Shown in pieces: positions 33,582-44,300 of a stretch of 64,000 nt of DNA. Position 1 is the first letter of the stretch, and the number at the start of each line of letters is the position of its first letter. Origin of the DNA: Granulicella aggregans (GTDB lineage Bacteria; Acidobacteriota; Terriglobia; Terriglobales; Acidobacteriaceae); the NCBI RefSeq assembly GCF_014203275.1, contig NZ_JACHIP010000005.1, positions 660,558-724,557 on the forward strand, written 5' to 3'. The notes beneath the pieces were generated by a model. The model had not been told where the DNA came from. It ran no database searches and worked only from the letters and a program-made list of their open reading frames with translations. Made by a program: the position numbers and the translations under genes.

Positions 33582-36500
33582 ATGACCCTGAGCAAATCGT
33601 TCCTCTCAATCCTGCAGAGACAGAAAACCTCAAGTTTAGTCCTTGCCCTAACCATAGCCATCTTTTCTTTAGTGACACATCGCTACGCGGTGGGCCAGTC
33701 CGACTCGGGGCGAGTTGTCGGTACCGTCACGGACGCCACCGGTGCCGCAATCCCGCAGGCCAGCATCACCCTCCTGAATAAGTCAACGGGTACAAAGCTG
33801 ACCGGAACTTCCAACGACCGCGGCGAACTCAGCGTTTCAGCCGTTCCTGCGGGTGACTACACCGCTACCGTGACCGCGACCGGCTTTCAAAGCCAGACGC
33901 AGGCGCTGACCGTCCGGGTGACTACGAGTCTGACGCTAACTTTTGCCCTCAAGCCCGGTGCCGAGAGCACGACGGTAGAAGTCACCGGTGCGGTATCCCT
34001 GGTCAATACGTCCGATCCGACGCTTGGGGAGACGATCGAGAGCAAACAGATTACCGAGTTGCCTTTAAATGGCCGCAATGCACTGAACCTTGCCTTGCTG
34101 ACCCCAGGAGTGACCCAGGGGTCCCCCTACGAACAGGGCCAGGACACGGCAGGCCGTCACGGCGACACCGGCGGAAGCGCTCTGTCAGTCAATGCAACGC
34201 GCCCTCAAGCCAACAACTTCATCCTGGACGGGGTCGACAATAACGACAGTCTGCAGAACGTCATCCTCTTCTTTCCGCCTGTCGACGCCACGGAAGAGTT
34301 CAAAGTAAACACGAGCGTGGCCCCGGCGCAGTATGGCCGTGCCGGCGGAGCGTTGGTGATCAGCTCGATCAAGTCCGGCACCAACCAGATCCACGGATCT
34401 GCATTCGACTTCTACCGCAGCAACAAGTGGGCGGCAAACCCAAATTACTCTTTCCCTTACAACGGTTTGCCCGCTGGGGCAAATCCCCCTTACAACAGGA
34501 ACCAGTTCGGCGGTTCCGCTGGGGTGCCACTCATCAAAAACAAGCTGTTTCTCTTCGGCGACTATGAGGGCACCCGTTATCAACAGCCAGCAGGAAGCGG
34601 CTATGACACCGTGCCTACTGCGCTAATGCGCACCGGCAACTTCACGGAACTGCTTGACCCGGTGCTGGCAAGCGCGGGTTTGACCAATGGCGGTCCCGCC
34701 ATATTCACCACGTATTTTCCACGCTGCTACCCGAACTCCGGCACCTTGAACGCAAACGGCTTTCCCGCCAGCAGTTTGGGTCAAATCTACGACCCGCTGA
34801 CCTGCGCTCCGTTCGCCGGCAATATCATTCCGACCAATCGCCTAAATCCCGCGTCGGTGAATTACCTCAATGCATTTCCACTGCCGACGCGCACGGATCG
34901 CCTTATCGGCAACTACTTCTTCCAGCAAAACCAGGTTGGCAAGTACAACACATTCGATACGCGTATGGACTGGAACGCCTCCAGCAACGATCTGTTCTTC
35001 TTCCGGGTTTCTTACGACAACACCAGCTCGGTGCAGAACTCGCAACTGGCTCAGAACGGCACCAATCCACCCTTGAATGCTTCGGGCCAGCAGAATTACC
35101 TGCATGGCCGCGGCTACGACCTGGGATACACGCACACGTTTTCTCCCCGTGCGGTCAACGAGTCGCGTATCGCCTATAACCGCGATAACTATGGCTACCT
35201 GCCCCCGAACTACGGTATCTCGGTGGGCGCACTCCTCGGCATAAGCAATACGACCTTAGGTGCCGCGAAGAACACGGGCGGGCCCCTGACCGGCGGCTTC
35301 GGGACCGAACTCCAATACACCGGCGATTACGGTCCGTTTGAGGTGCCGCAGAACATCTATGAGGTTACGGACACACTCAACCTCAACCTTAGAAATCATC
35401 AACTCAGCGTTGGTGGGACGTTGTTGCGACGCGTGACGAACTACTACCGGCCAATCGAGGGAAAGGGTGGGCTCTTTTACAGTCCCCAACTCTTCACGGG
35501 CTACGACGAAAGTGAATATCTGGTAGGCGGCGTCAACCAATACCAGATCGGCGCGCAAACCGGGTTCTTCTCGAATGTAAACCAGGAAGACGCAGTGTTT
35601 GCCCAGGATAACTGGCGCGTTACGAAACGGCTCTCGCTGAACCTGGGTGCGCGCTATGACCTAATCACGTGGCCCTATGAGGCGCACAATCAGCAGAGCT
35701 CATTCAACGTAAACAACGGTCAGGTGCTGGAAGCCGGTAAGAACGGCGTCTCCAAAACGATCGTCAACCAGGATTATCTGAACTTCGCCCCTCGAGTCGG
35801 ATTCGCCTACAATCTTAGCGGAGACGGCAAGTCCGCCCTTCACGGCGGCTACGGTATCTTCTACTTCCCGGACTACGGCGGGATTAACAATCAGTTGGGC
35901 CAGAACGGTCCCTTCAGTGGGAACAATTACTTTCTGGCACAAGACGGGTATTGCATAACCCTGAGCGGCCAGACGGCGGCGAGGCAGGCAGCCTACTCTT
36001 GCGGCGACTATACGAGTCCGGCGGCCGTGACGACACAGCTGCCATTGCCGGCCACCGTCGCTACCTTTGACCCCACGAACCCTCCTGCGAATATCGGGGG
36101 CACCGCGATCAACGTCAACAACAAGCACAGTCGCATTCAGCAGTACAATCTCCAGCTGCAACAGCAGCTTTCCCCCAGAGACGTCCTCAGCATGGCGTAT
36201 GTCGGCGCGCACGGAGATCGGCTTTCCACCTTCTACAACCTCACTCAGTACCACATCGGTGCGACGACGCTGCCGTATGCAAATCAGGATGGCGGAATCA
36301 CGTATGACTTATACAACGGTAGCTCGAACTACAACGGACTACAGCTGCACTATGAGCATCGCGCCGATAACCTGCTGGTCACTGGCTCGTATGCTTGGTC
36401 CCATGCTCTCGACAACACAGACAGCCCCTTCGGCGGAACTCCTGTAGCCGTGCTGTTGTACTACGACCAGGCCGCCAACTACGGTAACTCAAGCCAGGAC

Positions 36501-37073
36501 GAACGCCACATCTTCAGCTCATCATTCGTCTACAGCTTGCCGTTTGGACGCGGGCAGAGGTTCGGTAGAGGCGTGAACCGCGCCATGGATCTCTTGATCG
36601 GAGGATGGCAGTTGAACGATATCGTTCAACTATCGACCGGACAGCCGGTGGACATCCAGGCGTCCGGCGCCGGTCAACAGACGGTTACAAACCGTCCTGA
36701 CTTGATCGCGCCGATTCGTTATCCAAAGACACTTAAGGAATGGTTCAATCCTGCGTCTTTCAATTCCACTAACCTTCCGTCTCAAATGGCAACGGATGGA
36801 ACGGGAAACCTGGTGTACACCCGCGTGGGAACTTTGGGTCGGAACCAGGTCTATGGGCCGGGGTACCGCGACATGGATCTTGGTCTCCAGAAAAACCTGC
36901 ATATCGCCGAGGGCAAGCAGTTGGAGCTTCACGGCGACGCATTCAACGTAACCAATACGCCTAGCTTCGCAAATCCGGCTAACACCGACTGCCAAAATTG
37001 CAATTTCGGTGCCATCACGGGTCTTCGTAGCTCGTCGCGAAAGATCCAATTAGCCGCCCGCCTGGTGTTCTAA
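33582..37073 (+). CDS. Oar-like TonB-dependent outer-membrane receptor
   Basis: 1163 aa. Signal peptide (SLVLALTIAIFSLVTHRYAV), then a carboxypeptidase-regulatory (CarbopepD_reg) domain, GRVVGTVTDATGAAIPQASI, at residues ~45-125; a plug domain with ITELPLNGRNALNLALLTPG at about 150; and a long beta-barrel ending in ...LAARLVF with terminal Phe. No SusD partner lies nearby, as is usual for acidobacterial receptors. GGAGAAC lies six bases before the ATG. First gene of the alpha-glucan locus; likely imports or binds maltodextrins. Confidence 0.92.
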   Translation: MTLSKSFLSILQRQKTSSLVLALTIAIFSLVTHRYAVGQSDSGRVVGTVTDATGAAIPQASITLLNKSTGTKLTGTSNDRGELSVSAVPAGDYTATVTATGFQSQTQALTVRVTTSLTLTFALKPGAESTTVEVTGAVSLVNTSDPTLGETIESKQITELPLNGRNALNLALLTPGVTQGSPYEQGQDTAGRHGDTGGSALSVNATRPQANNFILDGVDNNDSLQNVILFFPPVDATEEFKVNTSVAPAQYGRAGGALVISSIKSGTNQIHGSAFDFYRSNKWAANPNYSFPYNGLPAGANPPYNRNQFGGSAGVPLIKNKLFLFGDYEGTRYQQPAGSGYDTVPTALMRTGNFTELLDPVLASAGLTNGGPAIFTTYFPRCYPNSGTLNANGFPASSLGQIYDPLTCAPFAGNIIPTNRLNPASVNYLNAFPLPTRTDRLIGNYFFQQNQVGKYNTFDTRMDWNASSNDLFFFRVSYDNTSSVQNSQLAQNGTNPPLNASGQQNYLHGRGYDLGYTHTFSPRAVNESRIAYNRDNYGYLPPNYGISVGALLGISNTTLGAAKNTGGPLTGGFGTELQYTGDYGPFEVPQNIYEVTDTLNLNLRNHQLSVGGTLLRRVTNYYRPIEGKGGLFYSPQLFTGYDESEYLVGGVNQYQIGAQTGFFSNVNQEDAVFAQDNWRVTKRLSLNLGARYDLITWPYEAHNQQSSFNVNNGQVLEAGKNGVSKTIVNQDYLNFAPRVGFAYNLSGDGKSALHGGYGIFYFPDYGGINNQLGQNGPFSGNNYFLAQDGYCITLSGQTAARQAAYSCGDYTSPAAVTTQLPLPATVATFDPTNPPANIGGTAINVNNKHSRIQQYNLQLQQQLSPRDVLSMAYVGAHGDRLSTFYNLTQYHIGATTLPYANQDGGITYDLYNGSSNYNGLQLHYEHRADNLLVTGSYAWSHALDNTDSPFGGTPVAVLLYYDQAANYGNSSQDERHIFSSSFVYSLPFGRGQRFGRGVNRAMDLLIGGWQLNDIVQLSTGQPVDIQASGAGQQTVTNRPDLIAPIRYPKTLKEWFNPASFNSTNLPSQMATDGTGNLVYTRVGTLGRNQVYGPGYRDMDLGLQKNLHIAEGKQLELHGDAFNVTNTPSFANPANTDCQNCNFGAITGLRSSSRKIQLAARLVF

Positions 37074-37079
37074 CCGTTT

Positions 37080-37116
37080 CGGTGACCGCGCCGTTCGCTC
37101 GGCGGCGCGGTCACCG
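37080..37116 (+). terminator. 14-bp perfect hairpin after the receptor gene
   Basis: Arms CGGTGACCGCGCCG (37080-37093) and CGGCGCGGTCACCG (37103-37116) with a nine-base loop, starting seven bases after the receptor stop. There is no T-run, so rather than a strong intrinsic terminator it may attenuate read-through or protect the 3' end of the receptor mRNA, setting receptor against enzyme levels. Confidence 0.65.
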
Positions 37117-37162
37117 AGCCTCTGGTATGTAGTTTGTGTGCACTTCCGTGCATTGGAGCGCT

Positions 37163-38650
37163 ATGCCGACGGTTTTTCCATTTCCGCCTAAGCAGATAAA
37201 GAGCGAACGCTATCGTCGCATCACTCGTAGCGCCTTGAGGGCGACCGTGGTTCTGCTTTTCGTGCTCTGCTCAACTTTCGTCACGGCCCGAAGTCAGACA
37301 GATTCCAAAGAGCCGGTCATTGCCCAGCATGTGCCTGCCTGGATGGATCAGGCCATCTTCTATGAGATCTTTCCACGAGCATTCTCCTCCATCGGCACGA
37401 TAAACGGCGTTACGGCTGAGCTGGATAGATTGCAGAAGCTCGGTGTGAACGTGCTCTGGCTTATGCCTATTCATCCCATAGGCAAAACGAACCGCTTGGG
37501 CACTTATGGCAGCGTGTACGCCGTGAGCGACTATTACGCGATCAATCCGGACCTTGGGACCAAGGCTGATCTACTACACCTAGTAAAAGCCGCGCATGAG
37601 CGGCACATGCGTGTCATTCTCGATGAGGTGCCGGACCACACCTCATGGGATAGCGTGATGATGTCTCATCCCGCCTACTACAAGCAGGACGCGGCCGGAA
37701 AGGTCCTATATCCCCATAGCTGGATGGATGTCGCCGCTCTGAACTATGCTGATCCGGATTTACGCAAGTACATGGTCGATATGTTCACTTACTGGCTCAA
37801 GACCTTCGACCTGGATGGGTTTCGCTGCGACGACGCGGGCGACATTCCCACCATGTTCTGGGACCAGGCAAGTGCCGCGATGCGCGCCGTTCGGCCAGAT
37901 GTGCTTCTGCTCGCGGAGGCGTCGCAGCCAGATCTGCTGCGCCAGGACTTCAACATCGATTACGCGTGGCCCCTGCTGGACACGATGAACCAGGTCATCA
38001 TGCATGCAAAGCCCGCGTCCTCAGTCCGCGACGAGATGATTACGCAGGAATCGCGCTTTCCCCCAGGAAGCTGGCACATGCTGGTGAGCGACGACCATGA
38101 CACCCGCCGGGCAATCGTTCGCTACGGTGCACAGGCGGCGCTTGCGGCTTCGGCCCTGGTGTTTACGCTCCCCGGCGCTCCCATGCTTTACAACGGTATG
38201 GAGGTCGCGGACACGGCACCTTCCTCCGGTCCGGCACTTTTTGAGAAGGAACCCATCTTCTGGGAGTCAGGGCATGTAGAACCTGCATTCCCACACTTCT
38301 ACAACGTAATGATTCCCCTTCGCGAAAGCTCACCGGCGCTGCGTCATGGTCAGCTTGTTTGGCTGCATAACTCCGACGAGGACCACGTCGTGACGTACCT
38401 GCGACGCTCGCCCGAGGAGACCATTCTGGTCGCGGTGAATCTCTCGAACAATTCTTTTACTGGAACCCTTGAAGCGGCTTCGGGACCCTGGAAGGAGGTG
38501 GATCTGAACGGCTCCACTCGTTCCGAGGAAGCAGGAATGCCCTCAGCGCAGGCTGCAACGCTGCCTCCGCCTGAAGCTTTGCCAGCGCTTTCGTTACCTC
38601 CATTTGGGGTGCGAATCTTCGTCAGTTCCAGTGTTTCCAACGCGCCGTAG
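37163..38650 (+). CDS. Secreted GH13 alpha-amylase-family enzyme
   Basis: About 495 aa from ATG 37163 (GGAGCGCT just upstream; a GTG at 37136 is less likely). A long n-region and signal peptide ATVVLLFVLCSTFVTARSQ. The GH13 regions are in order: LDEVPDHTS (region I), GFRCDDAGD with the nucleophile Asp (II), LLLAEASQPD with the acid/base Glu (III), LVSDDHDT (IV). A C-terminal beta domain is at DHVVTYLRRSPEETILVAVN. It cleaves alpha-1,4-glucans; endo or maltogenic action cannot be told. Co-directional with the receptor. Confidence 0.9.
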   Translation: MPTVFPFPPKQIKSERYRRITRSALRATVVLLFVLCSTFVTARSQTDSKEPVIAQHVPAWMDQAIFYEIFPRAFSSIGTINGVTAELDRLQKLGVNVLWLMPIHPIGKTNRLGTYGSVYAVSDYYAINPDLGTKADLLHLVKAAHERHMRVILDEVPDHTSWDSVMMSHPAYYKQDAAGKVLYPHSWMDVAALNYADPDLRKYMVDMFTYWLKTFDLDGFRCDDAGDIPTMFWDQASAAMRAVRPDVLLLAEASQPDLLRQDFNIDYAWPLLDTMNQVIMHAKPASSVRDEMITQESRFPPGSWHMLVSDDHDTRRAIVRYGAQAALAASALVFTLPGAPMLYNGMEVADTAPSSGPALFEKEPIFWESGHVEPAFPHFYNVMIPLRESSPALRHGQLVWLHNSDEDHVVTYLRRSPEETILVAVNLSNNSFTGTLEAASGPWKEVDLNGSTRSEEAGMPSAQAATLPPPEALPALSLPPFGVRIFVSSSVSNAP

Positions 38651-38688
38651 CCCAAGCCATCCCTCACCAACGTTCGATAGGAGCCGTC

Positions 38689-41238
38689 TTGATCTTGCTA
38701 TCTTCCACGTTTGTTTCTTTCTCGCGGAGACTTCGCACCCTCGCGGAGACCGCAGCGTGGCGCACGTGCATCGTTGGTGCGGCTTCGATGGTTTTCGGTT
38801 ACCCGGCTCTGCAAGCGGTGGCGCAGACGGCTTCTGAGCAGTCGCTGCCGAGTGGCATCCGCGTTCAGAGCGCTGGTCAAGTGATGGAGGTCACGGCGCT
38901 CCGCGACGATATTTTGCGAGTGCGAGAGTGGCCGGACGGGCAAGAGCCTGAAAATGCGTCGTGGGCGGTGTTGCCGACGGCGTTGCACAGCACTGCAGCC
39001 GTGACTTCAGAGGCCCACGGCTTCTCGACCGGCAAGCTGCACGTGGTCGTCGGCACCGACCTTGCACTCACCGTGTCCGACCTGCGTGGCCATGTGCTGC
39101 AGGAGGACGCGGAACCTTTGCTGCGCCGCGGCAAAGACTTCCGCGTCTACAAGCGATCCAGCGCCGACGACCACTTCTTTGGGCTGGGCGACAAGCCGGG
39201 ACCCCTGGACCGCGAGGGCGAGGCCTTCACCATGTGGAACACCGACCGCTTCGGCTGGCAGGAGTCCTCAGATCCCATCTACAAGAGCATCCCGTTCTTC
39301 CTGCAGATGCGCGAGGGAAGAACGCTTGGGGTCTTTTTCAACAACACCTTTCGCAGCTTCTTTGACTTTGGCCGCGAGAAGCCGCAGGAGTATAGCTTTG
39401 GCGCGCCGGACGGCCCGCTCGATTACTTCCTTCTCTACGGGCCGGAGCCCAAACAGGTTTTGTCAACCTATGCGTGGCTTACGGGCCCTACGCCACTGCC
39501 GCCGATGTGGGCGCTGGGATTCCAGCAGTCCCGTTATACCTACTCGCCGGAATCGGAGCTCCTTGATGTAGAACATCGCCTGCGGGCGGACCACATCCCT
39601 TCAGATGTTCTCTGGCTGGATATCGACTTCCAAAAGAACAACATGCCGTTCACGGTTGACCCGGACCGTTTTCCGAAGTTCCCGGAGCTCGTAAAGAATC
39701 TTGCCGCAGAGAAGTTCCGGCTGGTCGTGATCACCGACCTTCATGTCGCGAACCAACCTGGAACTGGCTACGCTCCCTACGAAACTGGCGTGGCGGGCGA
39801 TCATTTTGTTAAGCTGCCGGATGGTTCCCGATACGTCGGAACAGTATGGCCGGGGCCATCGATGTTCCCGGAGTTTACGCAGGCAAAGACGCGAGAGTGG
39901 TGAGGGTCGCTGTACAAAGACTTCGTCGCGCAGGGCGTTGCTGGGTTCTGGAACGACATGAACGAACCCGCCGTCTTCGATGTGGCCAGCAAGACTATGC
40001 CGGACGATGTCCAGCATCGCATTGAGCAGCCCGGCTTCGCCAAGCGCACCGCAACTCACCTTGAGATCCACAATGTCTACGGGATGCTCAATTCTGAGGG
40101 CACCTACGAGGGTCTGCTGAAGTTGCGGCCAAACGAGCGGCCGTTCGTCATGACGCGAGCGAGCTTCGCCGGAGGCCAGCGGTACGCGGTCACATGGACC
40201 GGAGACAACAGCGCCACCTGGAACCACTTACGGATGACGATGCCACAGCTCATGAACCTTGGCCTGAGCGGCTTTTCCATGGCGGGAGCCGATGTAGGCG
40301 GTTTCGCCGGGTCCCCATCGCCTGAACTACTTACGAAGTGGCTGGAGGTCGCAGCCTTTCAGCCTATCGACCGCGACCACTCTGCGAAGGGAACGCGACT
40401 GCATGAGGTCTGGGTAGATGGTCCAGCGCAGGAGGACATTCGCCGCCACTTTATCGAGGAGCGCTACCGGTTGCTGCCCTACCTGTACACCGCCGCAGAA
40501 GAGAGTTCGCATTCCGGTATCCCGCTGATGCGGCCGCTCTTTGTAGAGTTTCCCCATGCAACAGCCGACGAACACCCGATTGATCTGGATGACAACGGAA
40601 GCGAGTTCATGGTCGGCAAAGAGCTCCTGGTGGCACCCAATCCATCTCCCGATGAGATCGCGGCGTACGAGGTTCATCTGCCGCCGGGCACATGGTACGA
40701 CTACTGGACGGGCGAGCAGTTCGAGCGCAGCAACAAGGCTCAGACGGTCGATCTTGAACAGCGGGACAAATTAAACCTGGATAAACCTCTTCTGATCCAA
40801 CCTCGCCTCGAAGTGCTTCCTGTCTATGTACGAGGCGGCAGCATTCTCCCTACCGAGCCGCTCACGCAAAGCACGGAAGAGAAACCGAGCGGGCCCCTCA
40901 CGCTGCGGCTCTATCCAGCCACCGATCCGAAGACCCCCTGTGCCGGTGAAGTGTACACAGACGATGGGCACAGCTTCGACTATCGCAAAGGCGCGTACGC
41001 GAGCGTACGCTTCTCCTGCTCGCTGGGCCGGGATGGCTCGTTGTCCTTGCAGGTAGCGCCGCAGCAGGGCAGCTTTGCACCCTGGTGGACTCAATATAGT
41101 GTCGAGATCCACGGATGGACGCCAAAGTCGAGCACTGCTCTTCTCGGCAAGGTAAGCCTTCCTCTACAACGCAGTGCCAGTGGTTGGAGTGTGACGATTC
41201 CAGCTAACGCTAACGGCGAGATCGTTCAAATGCGATAA
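38689..41238 (+). pseudogene. GH31 alpha-glucosidase interrupted by an in-frame TGA
   Basis: One 849-codon frame with a single TGA at 39901-39903 (KTREW-stop-GSLYKDF). TTG 38689 has AGGAG six bases upstream and yields an export signal. Before the stop: the N-terminal beta-sandwich, FFGLGDKPGPLDREG, LPPMWALGFQQSRYTY and VLWLDIDFQ. After it: GFWNDMNEPAVFD with the nucleophile Asp, WTGDNSATWNHL with the acid/base Asp, FSMAGADVGGF, and C-terminal beta domains. Family members usually have REWWG here, so TGG to TGA is the likely change. The first half lacks the catalytic residues and would be inactive. An ATG at 39958 starts past the nucleophile. Confidence 0.87.
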
Positions 41239-41304
41239 ACCGAATCCGCTTCAACCACAACGTGGGCCAGACGCCCGCCCCCCCAGCAAAGCAGGAGAAG
41301 TTCC

Positions 41305-44300
41305 ATGGGTACCCGTCTCAAAGTATCTTGCGTTAGGTTTCGTATCGTCCCCCTTCTACTAATGCTCGCATGTTTGATGACCACGGCATCGGCTTTCGCT
41401 CAGACGGATCCGCGAATTCCAAGCGGAGACATCCGCGTCCACTATTTCCGCCCCGACGGCAAGTACACGGGCTGGACGGTGTATGCCTATGGAGACACCA
41501 CAGAGCCTAACGACTTCCCGGATGGACCGGTTGCCATCACCGGCTCAAATTCCTTTGGAGTGTACTTCGACGTCGGCGTGACGGCTACCGCCCAGAGTGT
41601 CGGGCTCATCCTTCATAACGGTGCCACGAAGGACCCTGGCGGTACCGAGTTCGTTGACCCCGCAACCCAGGGCAACGAATACTGGCAACTCGCCGGCAGC
41701 GACGCTTTGAGCACCACCAGGCCCTCGATCGGACAAGATCCCCCGATCCCCGCCAACCATGCCCGCATCCACTACTATCGTCCAGATGGAAACTACGACA
41801 ACTGGGTCTTGTACGTCTATGGCGCGACCACGGATCCAGACAGCGACTTCTGCGGTACGAACGACGAGTTCGCCGGGTATGACAGTTATGGCCCATATTT
41901 CGATGTTGCCGTCACTTCAGGACACCTCGGCTTCATCATCCATAATTGCACTACCGGGACGAAGGATCCCGGCCCCGATCAGTCTCTCCAAATTCCACAG
42001 CAACTGGAAGCCTGGGTTGTCTCCGGCAATCCCACCGTTTTCTTACAACTACCCACCGCCGCCCAGCTGCTACAGGGTCCCTTCAATCAGCTTCAGGCTT
42101 ACTGGATCGACGCGTCTACAGTCGCAATTCAGCCTGAGTATTTCCAGACGGGTTATACCTACTCCCTGGTCGCAAGTCTTTCTGCGGGACTTCAGATCAC
42201 GACGACCGGTCTCACGGGTGGCACCTCTATTCCGCTCACGCCGTTCTCTGGAACCTTGACCGCGGAGGAACTGACCCGCTTTCCGCAGCTTGCAGGTTAT
42301 GCCCTCTTCAAGCTTCCGGAGACTATCAAGCCGGCCGTGTTGACGGCGGCGCTCAAGAGCCAGTTACAGGTGACCTCTGCGGCTTCTGACGGCACCCTGA
42401 AGTACAGCACGGGCGTGCAGACCTTCGGCGCTCTGGATGCTCTGTTTGCCTACACGGGTAAGCTCGGGGTGGTCTTCCACCATCCCAGCGATCGCTTCTG
42501 GTTCGACTGGGAAGATGATGACTGCTTTCCGGTGAAGATCAAGGTTTGGGCGCCGACCGCGAAGACTCTATCTCTCTTGTTGTTCGACAATCCGACCGAC
42601 ACGGCTCCATCAAAGACGGTCGCAATGCACGAGCACGGAGGGGTGTGGGTGGCCGGGGGGGACGATGGCTGGAAGGGCAAATACTACCAGTTGCAGGTAA
42701 GCGTCTATGTCTCCGCGGACCAGGCGATCGATACCAATATAACAACCGATCCTTACTCGATAGACCTCTCGCTCAACGGCTTGATGAGTCGCATTACGGA
42801 TCTGCAAGCGGAAGACACCAAGCCTCCAGCATGGGATTTCCTACAGTCTCCGCCCATCGCAAGCCTTGCGGACACGAGTATCTATGAGTTGCATATTCGC
42901 GACTTCAGCGTCGGCGACTCGACTGTGCCCGCTGCTCTGCAGGGAACCTATGAGGCCTTTGCCGACCCGGAGACCAATGGCATGCGCCACCTCCGCACAT
43001 TAGCTCGATCCGGGTTGAAAGCGGTCCACATACTGCCCAGCTTTCACTTTGGAAGTGTCAATGAGGATAAATCCACCTGGGCATCGCCGGGAGCTCTGTC
43101 GCCAAATCCTCCAGATGGCCAACAGCAGCAACAAGCCATCGAGAACGTGCAAAATCTTGACGCTTATAACTGGGGCTACGATCCGGTCCATTACATGGCT
43201 CCAGCCGGCCAGTATGCCATCAATCCCACGGAACGCGTTCGCGAGTACCGCACCATGGTGGAGGGCCTTCATGCCTCAGGCCTGCGTGTCATCCAGGACG
43301 TAGTCTTCAATCACACCTACACCGCAGGAGAGACCCCAAGCGCGAACTTCGATGAACTGGTGCCGAACTACTATCACCGGCTCGATGCCAATGGCGCGTT
43401 GGAGAACGGCTCCTGCTGCCCCGACACAGCAAGCGAACACCAGATGATGGAAAAACTGATGATCGATACTGTTGTCCTAAACGCGAGAGGGTACAAGATC
43501 GATGGCTTCCGCTTTGACGCCATGGGACTGCATTTTGTCTACAACATGGTCGACATTCGCAACGCCTTGAATGCGCTCACGATGGAGAAGGACGGTGTTG
43601 ACGGAAGGAAGATTTACATCTACGGCGAAGGCTTCCAGATCGCGGAGGCGGCAAACAATGCGATCGGCCCGAACGCCAGCCAGACGAATCTGTATGGCAC
43701 GGGCATCGGCAGCTTCAACGACCGCATGCGCGATTCGGTTCGCGGGGGGTACGCCTTCGGGACTGACTTCCAGGACCAGGGCTTTGCCACTGGCTTGTTC
43801 ACTGATCCGAGTGCCTACACGAGCCAGAACGCGGCTACATCGAGTCAGCTTGCGACCTTGCTCGGACAGGCTGATCTCATCCGGCTTAGCCTTGCGGGTG
43901 CGCTTCAAAACTACAGCTTTATCGATGCGCAGGGACAGCCCGTTACGGGCGCGCAGTTGACCTTCGATGGGCAACCGGCGGGATATGCCGCAACGCCGCT
44001 CGAGAATGTGAACTACTGCTCGGTGCATGACGATCAGTCGCTCTTTGACGCGATCCAGATCAAGTCGTCCGCCGCGGATACGATTGCCATGCGTGCGCGT
44101 CGTCAAGCCGTTGCGATGAGCTTGATCACGCTGGCACAGGGTATTCCTTTCTACTACGCCGCGGATGATCTGCTTCGCTCCAAGGACATGGATGACGGCA
44201 GCTACAACTCTGGCGATTGGTTCAACAAAATCGACTGGAGCGGACAAGGAGACAACTGGGGCATCGGGCTTCCGATCGCCAACGTGAATCAGGCCTCATG

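Noticed and set aside
33582..37073. Minus-strand frames of 100-180 residues within the Oar-like receptor gene
   Set aside because: Val/Arg-rich antisense shadows of a highly coding sequence.
39901..39903. TGA as a selenocysteine or programmed read-through codon in the GH31 gene
   Set aside because: No hairpin like a bacterial SECIS follows the codon, relatives carry Trp at this place, and no catalytic role for Cys/Sec exists there. A point mutation or error is simpler.
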